From assembly GCF_012027395.1 (NCBI RefSeq), contig NZ_SNUJ01000004.1, positions 62,001-126,000 of the forward strand: a stretch of DNA of 64,000 nucleotides. Direction: 5' to 3'. Both the position numbers and the translations under genes were made by a program. Under the pieces are notes generated by a model, which was not told the DNA's origin, ran no database searches, and worked only from the letters and a program-made list of their open reading frames with translations. The DNA is from Thermococcus sp. LS1. Its GTDB lineage: Archaea; Methanobacteriota_B; Thermococci; Thermococcales; Thermococcaceae. Position 1 is the stretch's first letter, and the number at the start of each line of letters is the position of its first letter. Positions 7,948 to 17,344 of the stretch are shown here, piece after piece.

Positions 7948-9285
7948 ATGAAGTACGATGTTGTTGTTATAGGCGCGAGCGCGGGTGGATTAACCGCCGC
8001 AATCTCCGCCAAGAGGTTTTATCCTGACAAGAGCGTTCTCGTTATCAAGAAGGAAACTGTTGGTATGGTTCCCTGTGGCATTCCGTACATCTTCGGAACT
8101 TTCAAGAGCGTTGACGATGATATCCTTCCAGCCGAAAAGTTTCTCGAGCCCCTTGGTGTGGAGACACTCGTCGATGAGGTCGTTGAGATAGATCCGAGGA
8201 CCAAAGTCGTGAGGACTAAGGGCGGAAAAGAAATTGCCTGGAAGAAGCTCGTCATAGCAACAGGCTCAAAGCCCCTCTTTCCGGAGATACCCGGGGCTGA
8301 GCTTGAAGGTGTTTACACCGTTCCCAAGGACTACCACTACCTGAAAGCTCTCCGCGAGAGGCTTGAGAGCGCCGAAAAAGTCGTTATCGTGGGTGGAGGT
8401 TTTATAGCCCTCGAAGTTGGCGACGAGATAAGGAAGCTCGGTAAGGACGTAACTCTTCTCGTTAGGAGCAGGCTCCTGAGGAGCTCCTTCGACCCCGAGT
8501 TCAGTGAGATGATCGAAGGGAGACTTAAGGAGGCTGGCATAAATATCGTCTACGGCCAGGTTGAGAGACTTCTGGGAAGCGAAAAGGTCGAGAAGGTTAA
8601 GCTGGTCGACGGTAAGGAGCTCGACGCTGATCTGGTGATATTCTCCATCGGCTACCGCCCGAATGTTGACCTAGCCATCAAAGCCGGCCTGAAGGTTACT
8701 CGCTACGGCATCTGGACGGACGAGTATATGAGGACTTCTCACCCGGACATTTTTGCAGTCGGTGACTGTGTCGAGCACAGGGACTTCTTCACGGGCAAGC
8801 CCTATGGCTTAATGCTTGCATCAACCGCAACCTTCGAGGCGAGAATCGCTGGGGCCAACCTCTTTAAGCTCCAGATAGTCAGGGAGAACAGGAGGACAAT
8901 AGGCGTTTACTCCACCCACGTTGCCGGCCTAACCTTGGCTGCAGCAGGTCTAACCGAGGAGGCGGCCAAGAGGGAGGGCTTCGAGGTCATAGTCGGCTAC
9001 GGAAAAGGGCCGGACAGGCATCCGGCAAAGTTCCCCGACACTTCAATGGTCACGGTCAAGCTAATATTCTCAAGGGATAGAGGAGCGATTCTCGGTGCCC
9101 AGATAGCCGGCGGAAAGAGCGTTGGCGAGATGATAAACATCCTTGCTCTGGCAATACAGAAACGCCTAACCGCGAGTGAGCTCTACACGTTGCAGATAGC
9201 CACCCACCCCCTCCTTACCGCCTCACCCGTCGGCTACCAGATAGTCAAGGCTGCCGAAGATGCCCTCGCGAAGCTGAGGACTTGA
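7948..9285 (+). CDS. FAD-dependent NAD(P)H oxidase / CoA-disulfide reductase family protein
   Basis: The 445-residue protein belongs to the single-cysteine flavoprotein disulfide reductases. It has an N-terminal FAD dinucleotide fold (VVVIGASAGGLTAA), the redox cysteine in VPCGIPY, a second Rossmann motif for NAD(P)H (VVIVGGGFIALEVG), the second FAD motif (IFAVGDC) and a C-terminal dimerisation domain. Thermococcales enzymes of this type reduce oxygen, CoA disulfide or sulfur species. Which acceptor is used here cannot be decided. AGGAGG precedes the start, and a T-rich tract after the stop probably terminates transcription. Confidence 0.88.
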   Translation: MKYDVVVIGASAGGLTAAISAKRFYPDKSVLVIKKETVGMVPCGIPYIFGTFKSVDDDILPAEKFLEPLGVETLVDEVVEIDPRTKVVRTKGGKEIAWKKLVIATGSKPLFPEIPGAELEGVYTVPKDYHYLKALRERLESAEKVVIVGGGFIALEVGDEIRKLGKDVTLLVRSRLLRSSFDPEFSEMIEGRLKEAGINIVYGQVERLLGSEKVEKVKLVDGKELDADLVIFSIGYRPNVDLAIKAGLKVTRYGIWTDEYMRTSHPDIFAVGDCVEHRDFFTGKPYGLMLASTATFEARIAGANLFKLQIVRENRRTIGVYSTHVAGLTLAAAGLTEEAAKREGFEVIVGYGKGPDRHPAKFPDTSMVTVKLIFSRDRGAILGAQIAGGKSVGEMINILALAIQKRLTASELYTLQIATHPLLTASPVGYQIVKAAEDALAKLRT

Positions 9286-9398
9286 GGCTTTCTTTTCTTG
9301 TGTTTATCCTGTTTCCATTTCTCTTTAACGAGGAATCCTACCAAAACAGCAATTCTAACATGAATATGCACTTAAAAGAGCATTTTAGAACAGCCAGA

Positions 9399-9432
9399 AA
9401 CTTTTGATCAAACTTTGCACAAGCAAAATTTG
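9399..9432 (-). repeat. tRNA-downstream hairpin element, copy C
   Basis: Directly 3' of tRNA-Gly the minus strand folds as CAAATTTTG-CTTGTG-CAAAGTTTG with one mismatch, followed by the palindrome TTTGATCAAA. The same module follows tRNA-Leu (perfect stem) and tRNA-Arg(CCT) (degenerate). Confidence 0.55.
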
Positions 9433-9510
9433 TGGTGCGGTGGCCGGGATTTGAACCCGGGCCAGCGGCGTGGCAGGCCGCTGTCCTAGACCAGGCTAGA
9501 CTACCACCGC
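9433..9510 (-). tRNA. tRNA-Gly (anticodon GCC)
   Basis: The minus strand starts GCGGTGG and closes with CCACCGC, discriminator A and encoded CCA. The anticodon stem GCGGC/GCCGC encloses the loop CTGCCAC, giving anticodon GCC for GGC/GGU. The T arm contains GGTTCAAATCC. A TATA box on the minus strand (ATTTATAAAG, 9554-9545) lies about 40 nt upstream. Confidence 0.96.
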
Positions 9511-9544
9511 ACTGCGCGGCCCGTTAGATACTCACCGCTGGGCG

Positions 9545-9588
9545 CTTTATAAATCTTTCGGTGGCAGAAAAAGGTTAAATTTATAAAG
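9545..9588. promoter_or_regulatory. divergent TATA boxes for tRNA-Gly and tRNA-Arg(GCG)
   Basis: The same 10-mer, ATTTATAAAG, occurs on the minus strand at 9554-9545 and on the plus strand at 9579-9588. Each lies roughly 30-40 nt from a tRNA start, as expected for archaeal TBP sites. The two tRNAs are therefore transcribed divergently from a spacer of about 105 bp. Confidence 0.75.
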
Positions 9589-9615
9589 CGTCCCTAAGAA
9601 GGTTTAGCGGGTAGT

Positions 9616-9693
9616 GCCCCGGTGGCCTAGTCTGGATAGGGCGCGAGGCTGCGGACCTCGAGGTCCGGGGTTCAAATCCCCGCCGGGGCGCCA
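9616..9693 (+). tRNA. tRNA-Arg (anticodon GCG)
   Basis: The plus strand starts GCCCCGG and ends CCGGGGC, discriminator G and encoded CCA. The anticodon stem CGAGG/CCTCG holds the loop CTGCGGA, giving anticodon GCG (CGC/CGU). The T arm carries GGTTCAAATCC. It lacks the hairpin element found 3' of the other three tRNAs and is followed instead by a TTCTTTT tract. Confidence 0.96.
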
Positions 9694-9727
9694 TAATTGT
9701 TCTTTTCTGACATACATACTGGGGTGC

Positions 9728-10453
9728 TTAAATGTGGATCCTTTCTCGGGGTGCTAGTACCGCGGGAGTTTTCATCTGAAGTACCACCGGTCTGAATCCT
9801 CTGGATAGTCCTTTTAGCACTGCAATATTCTCAACAAACTCGTTCTCCTTCAGGATACCTTGTGTGAATATTACATAGTCACTAATGCTGACCATCCAAG
9901 AGTGAAGCTCTTTGGACACAACGTCCCTATTGACAATAAGGATATCCCAGAACCAATATCCCTTCTCCACTAGCTTTTCACCAGCAAACAAACGCGCTTG
10001 GAATAGTTTCTTCACAGTAGACGCTCCAAACCGCTCGTATAATGTGTCTAAAGTTACAAACGCATGAACTACCTTCCTTTCTTTTAAATTGTATTTTTTA
10101 GTTATCTGCTTTTTGACTTCAACATATTTTGAAATGAAGGTTCCCCCATCGACCTTGTCCACATTGTAAACGAAATCGTAGTGGGCTTCTCCTTCAAAGA
10201 CATTTATTATCGCTAGATTGCCATTTTTACCTTCCTGGATCACATCTAATCCTGCAGCCTCTATTTTTGCGCAGAACTTTCTAAAAGGAACTGCAACATT
10301 AGTTAAAAGTGCAAAATTTCCATTCTCTATCTCTTCTTTCACAAGTTTAACTCCAATTTTCCAACCCAAAGAGTACTGGTCATATGATAATAGCAAAATT
10401 CCTCCAGGTGTGATTTCTCCTAAATATTCCCTTACAGTTTTTACCTTGACCAT
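9728..10453 (-). CDS. hypothetical protein, possible DUF257-like family, 241 aa
   Basis: This 241-residue protein has no membrane segment. The opening GEITPGGILLLSYDQYSLGW and alternating hydrophobic strands (FALLTNVAV, KVVHAFVTLDTLYERFG, WDILIVNRDVV) resemble a degenerate RecA/KaiC-like fold with no intact Walker A motif. This is how I recall the Thermococcales DUF257 family, but I cannot confirm it. The start at 10453 is chosen because GGGGGT precedes it; another ATG at 10468 is in frame. Codon use is much more AT-rich than in the neighbours, and AT-rich non-coding DNA follows upstream to 10682. It looks like accessory DNA next to a tRNA pair. Confidence 0.6.
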   Translation of the reverse strand: MVKVKTVREYLGEITPGGILLLSYDQYSLGWKIGVKLVKEEIENGNFALLTNVAVPFRKFCAKIEAAGLDVIQEGKNGNLAIINVFEGEAHYDFVYNVDKVDGGTFISKYVEVKKQITKKYNLKERKVVHAFVTLDTLYERFGASTVKKLFQARLFAGEKLVEKGYWFWDILIVNRDVVSKELHSWMVSISDYVIFTQGILKENEFVENIAVLKGLSRGFRPVVLQMKTPAVLAPRERIHI

Positions 10454-10682
10454 ATTGAAAACCCCCATTATTTATCTTTGAATATTTTGATTATAAGACT
10501 TGTGGTGTATTTTAGCATAATCAAAACAATTAGTTTCTAAATATTAAATTTTTGATATAAAATGTCACAAATATTGCTAATTTTTTGAATGTTTCATGAA
10601 ATTGTGAAGATTGAACAAAAATTCAAAGAGTCTCGCGTGATGCAAGTTAATTCCACAGAAAATTAAAGGTCAAACAGAATAG

Positions 10683-11519
10683 CTAAAGCTTCCTCAATCC
10701 CGGGAACCACACTCTCTTGCCTTTCTGCTCCTTCTCCTCGTCCCATTCGGCGAGTATCTTGACGGCTTCGCTGGCAACTAAGGCGGCCTCCTTCTCACCA
10801 GCCTTGCCAAACTCATTGGTTACTCTGTTAGCGAAGACGGCACAGACACAGCCAGCCCTGAGGCCGTAGATGTTCGCCAGCGTGAAGAGGGTCGCCGCTT
10901 CCATCTCAAAGTTGGTGACCCGGGCCTGCCTGAGGTCGTCGAGGATGTTCTTGGCGAAGCTCGGGAAGTAGCCGTTCAGTCCGGGTCTTCCCTGGCCGAG
11001 GTAGAAGCTGTCAGTCGAGGCAGTTATGCCGATATGATAGCGCACTCCGAGGGTCTCGGCGGCCTCGATTAGTGCGAGGGTAACCTCCAAGTCGGCAACG
11101 GCTGGATATTCAATCCTCACGTACTGCTTTGAAGTGCCCTCGAGCCTAACCGCGGCTTTTGCTATTATGAGGTCCCCTATCTCCATCCCGGGCTGTATCG
11201 CTCCAGTCGAGCCGACCCTTATGAAGGTGTCCGCCCCTATGGCTGCGAGTTCTTCAATCGCTATCGCCGTTGAAGGCCCGCCTATTCCAGTTGAAGTAAC
11301 GCTGATTGGAACACCCTTGTATTTTCCGGTGTGTGTCCTATATTCCCTGTGGAAGGCTATCTCCTTCGCCTCATCCCATAGGGAGCTTATCTTCGGAACT
11401 CTCTCGGGATCACCTGGCAGGAGGACGTATCTTGCAACATCCCCCGGCTTGCATGCTATGTGGTACTGATATCCTTCCTCGGTCTGCGGCCTTTCGGCAG
11501 ATAGGAACTTCTCACCCAT
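10683..11519 (-). CDS. udp: uridine phosphorylase
   Basis: This enzyme converts uridine and phosphate to uracil and ribose-1-phosphate. In Thermococcales it feeds the nucleoside/pentose-bisphosphate route. The 278-residue protein has the NP-I family motifs YVLLPGDPERV, TSTGIGGPSTAIAIEEL, RVGSTGAIQPG and the substrate-site segment TNFEMEAATLF. ATG at 11519 is preceded by AAGGTGATTGAG; upstream in-frame sequence has no family similarity. It is divergent from the threonine synthase gene, with a 70 bp shared promoter region. Confidence 0.9.
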   Translation of the reverse strand: MGEKFLSAERPQTEEGYQYHIACKPGDVARYVLLPGDPERVPKISSLWDEAKEIAFHREYRTHTGKYKGVPISVTSTGIGGPSTAIAIEELAAIGADTFIRVGSTGAIQPGMEIGDLIIAKAAVRLEGTSKQYVRIEYPAVADLEVTLALIEAAETLGVRYHIGITASTDSFYLGQGRPGLNGYFPSFAKNILDDLRQARVTNFEMEAATLFTLANIYGLRAGCVCAVFANRVTNEFGKAGEKEAALVASEAVKILAEWDEEKEQKGKRVWFPGLRKL

Positions 11520-11589
11520 CTCAATCACCTTTTTATCTTGTGTGACATAGGTATAGCAAGAAGCCTCTAAAAACCCTTGGGTGGTTCGG

Positions 11590-12657
11590 GTGCTTGTATG
11601 TTCACGCTGTGGGTTCAGGTATCCAGAGGAATTTCGCTTGAGGTGCGACTGCGGGGGAACCCTCTTCGTGGAGAAGAACATAAGCGGCCGCTTTGGGGAG
11701 AACCTGCGGAACCACTTTGATATCAGGCGCTACCTGAGTTTTCTACCCGTCTCGGAGGGACATCTACCTGTCATCATTCCGGCAATAACTCCAATCGTGG
11801 AGCTTGCTCTGGATGGAGTAAACGTGCTCTTCAAACTTGAATACCTCCAGCCAACGGGCTCCTTCAAGGACAGGGGCACCTACGTAACAATTGCCAAGCT
11901 CATGAAAGAGGGCTTGACTGAGGTTGTCCTCGACAGCTCGGGGAACGCGGCGTTAAGTCTGGCCGCTTTTTCCAAAGCTGCGGGAATATCCGTCCACATC
12001 TTCGTGCCCGCTCTCACAAGCTCCGGAAAGCTTGAACTCCTGAAAAGACTTGGCACGGAGCTTCACGTCATCGATGGTTCGCGGATGGAAGTCCACAGGG
12101 CGGCTATCGAGTTCGCCGAGAGGAGAGGCATCACCTATGTCTCCCACTGGCTTAATCCATATTTCATCGAGGGGACGAAAACAATCGCCTTTGAGGTTTA
12201 CGAGAGCGCTGGCGTTCCAGACTACGTTTTAGTCCCAACCGGCAGCGGTTCCCTCTTCATCGGCCTCTGGAAAGGCTTCTCCGAGCTTAAAAAGATGGGC
12301 GAGATTGACAGACTTCCTCACTTTGTGGCGGTTCAGGCTTCCGGCTACGAGAGTCTCTGCAAGCGCTCGGAAGAGAAAAGTCACCTCGCGGAGGGCATAG
12401 CCATACCGGAGCCGCCGAGGCTGGAAGAGATGAGGAAAATACTAATCGAGACCGAAGGGAAATGCATGAGCGTTGGTGATGCTGAAATAGCGGAAGCCAT
12501 TCGCTGGCTCTGGGAGTGGGGCTTCATCGTTGAGCCGACATCAGCAACGGTGTTGGCCGCCCTGTGGAGGCTCAGAAAAGACGGCTCTGTCCCCGAGGGT
12601 TCGAAAGTCCTCCTTCCCCTCACCGGCTCGGGCCTTAAACTAACCCAAGGTATTTAA
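11590..12657 (+). CDS. thrC: threonine synthase (PLP-dependent)
   Basis: Threonine synthase converts O-phosphohomoserine to threonine. The 355-residue protein begins with a zinc-ribbon-like CSRCG...CDCGG, followed by a fold-type II PLP domain. The Schiff-base lysine is Lys93 in QPTGSFKDRG, the phosphate-loop and substrate motif is DSSGNAALS, and the PLP-phosphate segment is VPTGSGSLF. GTG at 11590 is favoured because GGTGG lies 5 nt before it; GTG at 11581 is also in frame. Its intact lysine contrasts with the second threonine-synthase-like protein at 53824-55158. Strict threonine synthase activity is inferred. Confidence 0.85.
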   Translation: MLVCSRCGFRYPEEFRLRCDCGGTLFVEKNISGRFGENLRNHFDIRRYLSFLPVSEGHLPVIIPAITPIVELALDGVNVLFKLEYLQPTGSFKDRGTYVTIAKLMKEGLTEVVLDSSGNAALSLAAFSKAAGISVHIFVPALTSSGKLELLKRLGTELHVIDGSRMEVHRAAIEFAERRGITYVSHWLNPYFIEGTKTIAFEVYESAGVPDYVLVPTGSGSLFIGLWKGFSELKKMGEIDRLPHFVAVQASGYESLCKRSEEKSHLAEGIAIPEPPRLEEMRKILIETEGKCMSVGDAEIAEAIRWLWEWGFIVEPTSATVLAALWRLRKDGSVPEGSKVLLPLTGSGLKLTQGI

Positions 12658-12692
12658 ACTTTTGAGTTGATTACCTCCTGGAGGTGATGGAT

Positions 12693-13568
12693 ATGGCGAG
12701 GTATCCGGCCGTTGCTGGGAGCTTCTATCCAGAGGGTGGAGCGCTCATCGAGATGCTTGGAAAGTTCTTCAGAGACTTGGGTGAGCACGGAAGCGAGAGG
12801 AAGATAACAGCGGGTGTTGTGCCTCATGCAGGCTACATATTCTCTGGCTACACAGCCTCAAGAACATTTAAGGCCATCTACGAGGACGGTCTGCCGGAGA
12901 CATTTGTAATTCTCGGGCCGAACCACACTGGCATTGGCTCGCCGATAGCGGTCTATCCATCCGGCTCTTGGCTGACCCCGCTGGGGGAAATCGAGGTCGA
13001 TTCAGAGATGGCCAAGGCCATAGCGAAGCTCTCTGGAATAGCAGACCTTGAGGAGCTGGCCCACAAGTACGAGCACTCAATTGAGGTTCAGTTGCCCTTC
13101 ATTCAGTATCTCGCCGAGAAAGCTGGAAGGGACGTTAGGATAGTCCCGATAACCCTCGGCATCCAGGACGAGGAGGTTGCAGAGGACCTTGGCAAAGCAA
13201 TCTACGAGGCCGCTAACGAGCTCAACAGAGACGTTGTGGTCATAGCGAGCACTGACTTCATGCACTATGGTCCAGCCTACGGCTACATGCCCTTTAGGGC
13301 TAGGGCAGACGAGCTCCCACACCGCGTCAAGGAGTGGGACTTCCGAGTTATTCAGAAAATCCTCGACTTCGACGTCAAGGGAATGTTCAGCGAACTGAGG
13401 AAGATGAACCACACCATGTGCGGACCCGGGGGAGTTGGAACTGCCATTGTTTACTCCCGCTTGGCTGGAGCTCTTGAAGCTGAGCTTTTACACTACACGA
13501 CGAGCTTTGAGGTGAGCAGGAGCACGGACGCGATAGTTGGCTATGCCTCTATAGTCTTCAGGAAGTGA
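12693..13568 (+). CDS. MEMO1-family protein (AmmeMemoRadiSam system protein B type)
   Basis: The 291-residue protein matches the MEMO family, which has a fold related to class III extradiol dioxygenases. Conserved histidines and acids are visible in [32 protein letters not shown] and STDFMHYG, and there is a conserved cysteine in HTMCGPG. Its biochemical role in archaea is not established. It sits directly upstream of mevalonate kinase, an arrangement I recall as conserved in Thermococcales. ATG at 12693 follows GGAGGTGAT; two earlier in-frame codons lie within that site. Confidence 0.88.
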   Translation: MARYPAVAGSFYPEGGALIEMLGKFFRDLGEHGSERKITAGVVPHAGYIFSGYTASRTFKAIYEDGLPETFVILGPNHTGIGSPIAVYPSGSWLTPLGEIEVDSEMAKAIAKLSGIADLEELAHKYEHSIEVQLPFIQYLAEKAGRDVRIVPITLGIQDEEVAEDLGKAIYEAANELNRDVVVIASTDFMHYGPAYGYMPFRARADELPHRVKEWDFRVIQKILDFDVKGMFSELRKMNHTMCGPGGVGTAIVYSRLAGALEAELLHYTTSFEVSRSTDAIVGYASIVFRK

Positions 13569-13628
13569 GCTCTATTTGACCAAAACTCACATAAACTTTC
13601 TTTCCTTTTCTTGTTTGGAGGGTCAGAG

Positions 13629-14633
13629 ATGAGGGTTCTTGCATCAGCTCCTGCTAAAATTATTCTCTTCGGCGAGCACAGCGTCGTCTATGGAAAGCCT
13701 GCCATAGCAGCTGCGATAGATCTAAGAACCTACGTCTGGGCAGAGTTCAACAACAAAGGGGCGATAAAGATTGAGGCCAAGGACATCAAGGTGCCCGGAT
13801 TGACGGTCTCCTTCTCAGAGGACGAGATTTACTTTGAGAGTGACTATGGAAAGGCCGCTGAGGTTCTAAGCTACGTCAGACAGGCAATAGAGCTCGTCAG
13901 AGAGGAGGCCGACAAGAGCGGAAATGGTGTCACAGTCTCAATAACCTCCCAGATTCCCGTTGGAGCTGGCCTTGGCTCATCGGCAGCAGTTGCAGTTGCC
14001 ACCATCGGTGCCGTCTCGAGGCTCCTTGGCTTAGAGTTGAGCAACGAGGAAATAGCCAAACTTGGCCACAGGGTCGAGCTCCTCGTCCAGGGTGCTTCGA
14101 GCGGCATAGATCCAACTGTTTCGGCTATAGGGGGCTTCCTTCACTACGAAAAGGGCAACTTCGAGCACCTCCCCTTCATGGAGCTGCCAATAGTTGTTGG
14201 CTACACCGGCTCGAGTGGCTCAACTAAGGAGCTCGTCGCGATGGTCAGAAGGAACTACGAGGAAATCCCTGAAGTTATAGAGCCGATCCTCGTTTCTATG
14301 GGCAAGATAGTTGAGAAAGCCAGGGACGTTCTTCTCTCTGAACTCGACGATGAAGTCCGCTTCTCCCAGCTCGGCAAGCTCATGAACATCAATCACGGCC
14401 TTCTTGATGCCCTCGGCGTTTCGACTAAGAAGCTCAGCGAGCTTGTTTACGCTGCCAGAACTGCCGGAGCGCTAGGAGCGAAGATAACCGGCGCTGGAGG
14501 AGGCGGATGCATGTACGCCCTCGCCCCTGAGAAGCAGAGTGAGGTGGCAACTGCAATAACCATCGCCGGGGGAACGCCAATGATAACTAAAATCAGCAAT
14601 GAAGGATTGAGGATAGAGGAGGTTCTGCCATGA
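13629..14633 (+). CDS. mvk: mevalonate kinase
   Basis: This GHMP kinase phosphorylates mevalonate with ATP, an early step in making the isoprenoid chains of archaeal lipids. The 334-residue protein shows the GHMP motifs: [19 protein letters not shown] at the N-terminus, the ATP loop [15 protein letters not shown] and the C-terminal [17 protein letters not shown] at 13629 is preceded by GGAGGGTC. Its stop overlaps the ipk start by 4 nt. Confidence 0.96.
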   Translation: MRVLASAPAKIILFGEHSVVYGKPAIAAAIDLRTYVWAEFNNKGAIKIEAKDIKVPGLTVSFSEDEIYFESDYGKAAEVLSYVRQAIELVREEADKSGNGVTVSITSQIPVGAGLGSSAAVAVATIGAVSRLLGLELSNEEIAKLGHRVELLVQGASSGIDPTVSAIGGFLHYEKGNFEHLPFMELPIVVGYTGSSGSTKELVAMVRRNYEEIPEVIEPILVSMGKIVEKARDVLLSELDDEVRFSQLGKLMNINHGLLDALGVSTKKLSELVYAARTAGALGAKITGAGGGGCMYALAPEKQSEVATAITIAGGTPMITKISNEGLRIEEVLP

Positions 14634-15412
14634 TAATTGTCAAGCTTGGTGGAAGTGTTATAAGTGACAAAAATGTGGAGAAGTCCTTCCACGAGGATGT
14701 TGTGAGTCAGATAGCAAGTGAGATAGCCCAGTTTTATCCCAAGGAAGATTTCGTAATCGTTCACGGTGGCGGTAGCTACGGTCACCCACTCGCGAAGGAG
14801 TACAACCTCAGGGAGGGCATCGAGCCGAATCCAGAGAGTAAGCGCATTGGCTTCTCAAAAACTCATCAGGCGATGCTGGAGCTTAACGAAAAGATAATCG
14901 ACCTTTTCCTAGAGAAAAACCTTCCGGCCTTCTCGGTCTCTACGTCCTCAGTCTTCATAACTGAGGGTGGCTCAGTCGCCTATGGTGATGTGGAGGTCAT
15001 CAAAAGGCTGGTTGAGCTGAAGTTCATTCCAGTTCTTTTTGGCGACGTGGCAGTTGACCTTGAAAGGGGCATTGACATACTTTCCGGCGACCAGATAATT
15101 ACATACCTGACCAAAATGCTGAAGCCGAGGAAGGTCGTTTTTCTCATGGATGTGGACGGTATCTACGATGGCAAACCTGGCGAAGGAAGCCTCATATGGG
15201 AGCTCAAGGTCAGGGAGATTGACAGGCTAATTGAAAGGCTCTCCGGTGCAGCTGGAACAGATGTCACCGGTGGTATAGTCAACAAGCTCAGGGAGGCCAA
15301 AGAAATAGCCCAGTTCTCGGAGGTCTGGTTCGTGAACGGCAAAATAGCTGGAAGGCTAAGCGGAGCGATAATGGGAGACGGCTTCGGGACGAGGATCAGG
15401 CCCGAGATTTAA
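14630..15412 (+). CDS. ipk: isopentenyl phosphate kinase
   Basis: This enzyme phosphorylates isopentenyl phosphate to IPP, the final step of the alternative archaeal mevalonate pathway. The 260-residue amino-acid-kinase fold shows [11 protein letters not shown], the glycine-rich [11 protein letters not shown] with the catalytic histidine typical of IPK, and the nucleotide-binding MDVDGIYDG. It starts inside the mvk stop (ATGA). In related genomes I expect fni to follow directly, but here about 2.4 kb of AT-rich genes intervene. Confidence 0.94.
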   Translation: MIIVKLGGSVISDKNVEKSFHEDVVSQIASEIAQFYPKEDFVIVHGGGSYGHPLAKEYNLREGIEPNPESKRIGFSKTHQAMLELNEKIIDLFLEKNLPAFSVSTSSVFITEGGSVAYGDVEVIKRLVELKFIPVLFGDVAVDLERGIDILSGDQIITYLTKMLKPRKVVFLMDVDGIYDGKPGEGSLIWELKVREIDRLIERLSGAAGTDVTGGIVNKLREAKEIAQFSEVWFVNGKIAGRLSGAIMGDGFGTRIRPEI

Positions 15413-15591
15413 TGCTCCTCTTTGTTCAGTCTTTTACTCTGGTTTCTTTTGATTAATAAGGCTTCTGAAAGTGCGGTTGAAAAGTAAGAACTCACGAAAA
15501 AAAATCGTAATAGATTGCAACTCGTAAAAGGAAATATTTATAAGTCTTGAAGTCAGAAGTATTGTTGCAGTATTTAGTGGGGGGTGCAAGC

Positions 15592-16176
15592 ATGAAAAGA
15601 CTGCTTGCGCCACTTGTTGTGTTGTTAATAGTGGCTATAGGCATACAACAAGTAGTAGCTAGTGGCAGTTGTACAAATTGCAACTGGGCACCAAGCTCAT
15701 GGACTTCTGTAAGTGTATTCATTTATCCAGACTCCCCAGATTATGCAGAAACGCAACAAAGTTTTGTTTGGTCATATGAAGATTTAGAGGCATTTTTGGC
15801 ACTGGATGCATATTACCAATACGAAATTAGAAGAGATAGAGACGTCTGGGACTATATGACAATTGGGGAGTGGGGAGATATAATCGTTGTGGGTTCTTAC
15901 TGGACTACACTCCCAAACCCTACTGATATGTGGACAGAAGAAGCGGATCTAGGAGGAGATGAAGAGTTCGAACTCAAAGTAATTAATTCCGATGAACTGA
16001 CACCTGATACATGGTACGTTGTGTATGTGGAATTCTGGAGGGATCCGGAGGATAGGGGGACTGCTTTCACTTTATGGAGTGAGTCCGAATATGCTGGATG
16101 CGTACCTTGGTATCTCCCAACACCCCCATGGTGTTTTGATTGGTGTACAATGACTGAACAAATAGAAGGGGCTTGA
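15592..16176 (+). CDS. secreted cysteine-containing protein of unknown function, 194 aa
   Basis: The first 25 residues form a clear signal peptide (MKRLLAPLVVLLIVAIG... VVAS). The mature part begins SGSCTNCNW, is rich in aromatic residues and contains five cysteines, with a final PWCFDWC cluster. Disulfides are likely if it is exported. No family is recognised. ATG at 15592 follows GGGGGTG, and a TATA box (ATATTTATAAG) lies at 15534-15544. It is the first gene of an AT-rich block that interrupts the isoprenoid gene cluster. Confidence 0.75.
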   Translation: MKRLLAPLVVLLIVAIGIQQVVASGSCTNCNWAPSSWTSVSVFIYPDSPDYAETQQSFVWSYEDLEAFLALDAYYQYEIRRDRDVWDYMTIGEWGDIIVVGSYWTTLPNPTDMWTEEADLGGDEEFELKVINSDELTPDTWYVVYVEFWRDPEDRGTAFTLWSESEYAGCVPWYLPTPPWCFDWCTMTEQIEGA

Positions 16177-16186
16177 GGTGATGGAA

Positions 16187-16891
16187 ATGAAGAAAACATT
16201 AATATTTGGAGCACTTACTGTGCTGTTAATATTATCGTCAACATTACTGCTTGAAGCATCATCTCTACGAAACACAAATAGTATTCCAGAGGCTACTACT
16301 ATTATTCCATATAATAACAGTGAGAATATGGAATTCATGAAACTTCCACATGAGGTTGTTTTAGTTAGAAATGGCTACCTTGCTGTTATTCCTAATGTGA
16401 CCAGTAAGGAGGAACTTCTTGCTTTTGTTCAACAGAACAAAGAACGTTTGAATAGCTTAAGAGATGGAGAGGTTGTTAGTGCTACAATTACGTTTAAGAG
16501 ACCCCTTAGGAAGTCAGAGTTACTGAGGCTTTTAGGAAATAACGTTAAAATTATTGCAGTGAGATATAGAGCATATCCTAAAGGCATTGGTCAGATGCCT
16601 TATCCTATGGAAGTGAACGAGTCAGAAAAGCTCAAGCGTCTTGAGAAGAATCTAAGGAAAGAACTTCAGGAAAAGCAAGGTGTTAAGGAGTTTAAACTAA
16701 TTGAGGGATTCATTTCAGCAAAAGTGATTGCGCCAAAGGAAGATTTGCTGAGAATCTCAAAATTGGAAGAGGTATTTGATGTTAACGTTGGACCTCGAGA
16801 TGTTGCAGAAAAACATGGAATAAAACGAATGATGATAGAAGATGTTTGGTGGTATTATGAGAAATATATTCTTAAACCAGAAAACGGGTAG
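16187..16891 (+). CDS. exported or membrane-anchored protein of unknown function, 234 aa
   Basis: A hydrophobic N-terminus (KKTLIFGALTVLLILSSTLLL) is followed by a charged soluble domain of about 200 residues with helical Lys/Glu-rich parts (KLKRLEKNLRKELQEKQG). It has no lipobox. The stop of the preceding gene overlaps the Shine-Dalgarno GAGGTGAT; ATG at 16187 is chosen, though 16181 is possible. AT-rich codons match the rest of the block. I do not recognise the domain. Confidence 0.7.
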   Translation: MKKTLIFGALTVLLILSSTLLLEASSLRNTNSIPEATTIIPYNNSENMEFMKLPHEVVLVRNGYLAVIPNVTSKEELLAFVQQNKERLNSLRDGEVVSATITFKRPLRKSELLRLLGNNVKIIAVRYRAYPKGIGQMPYPMEVNESEKLKRLEKNLRKELQEKQGVKEFKLIEGFISAKVIAPKEDLLRISKLEEVFDVNVGPRDVAEKHGIKRMMIEDVWWYYEKYILKPENG

Positions 16892-16942
16892 AGTTTAGAG
16901 TTCCTTTTTTATAATTTTATTCAGAAACTGGAGGTCACAAAA

Positions 16943-17334
16943 ATGAATATCACTTTACTTAAAATCCTGATGAGGCTTTTATCGTTACTTCTTTTAGGCA
17001 TTGGAGCTTACTATGGCGTTCAGATTATAGTTGGTATAGAGTTTTCTTCTGAGGTTATAGGGTTTGTCTGGTTAATCCTTTTTTAAGCATTCTTATAGCA
17101 TTAATTTCTTTTATTGATTTGAGAATCATCGTTTTGAAGGTATTCGCTAGTGTAGTGATTGGATTCGTGGCATTTTACTTCTATTTTCTTGGCTTTAAAC
17201 CGTTAATACATGCCATTACTAAAAGGATACCTCTCAAGATACCTGAATTGGTTTCCCTTGTTGTTTTCATACTTGCAACTGGAAATATTCTTCTTCTGTG
17301 GTTTGGAACAAAAGACAATGAGGATGAGAATTAG
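16943..17334 (+). pseudogene. small four-helix membrane protein, interrupted by a -1 frameshift
   Basis: A frame starting at ATG 16943 (Shine-Dalgarno GGAGGTC) encodes 47 residues (MNITLLKILMRLLSLLLL...) and stops at 17084-17086, within a T6 run. The -1 frame continues without a start codon or ribosome site of its own to 17334 (LSILIALISF...FILATGNILLLWFG). Joined at the T run, the product is about 118 residues with four hydrophobic segments. One missing T would explain the break; so would a sequencing error or a programmed slip at the stop codon. The next gene starts 10 nt later. Confidence 0.65.
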
Positions 17335-17344
17335 GGGTGATACT

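Noticed and set aside
9700-10682. Mobile element next to the tRNA pair
   Set aside because: The AT-rich gene suggests transfer, but no integrase, attachment-site duplication of a tRNA end or inverted terminal repeat could be found.
17210-17344. N-terminal extension of the 147-residue membrane protein
   Set aside because: The extension overlaps the preceding gene, and ATG 17345 has a clear GGGGTGAT ribosome site.
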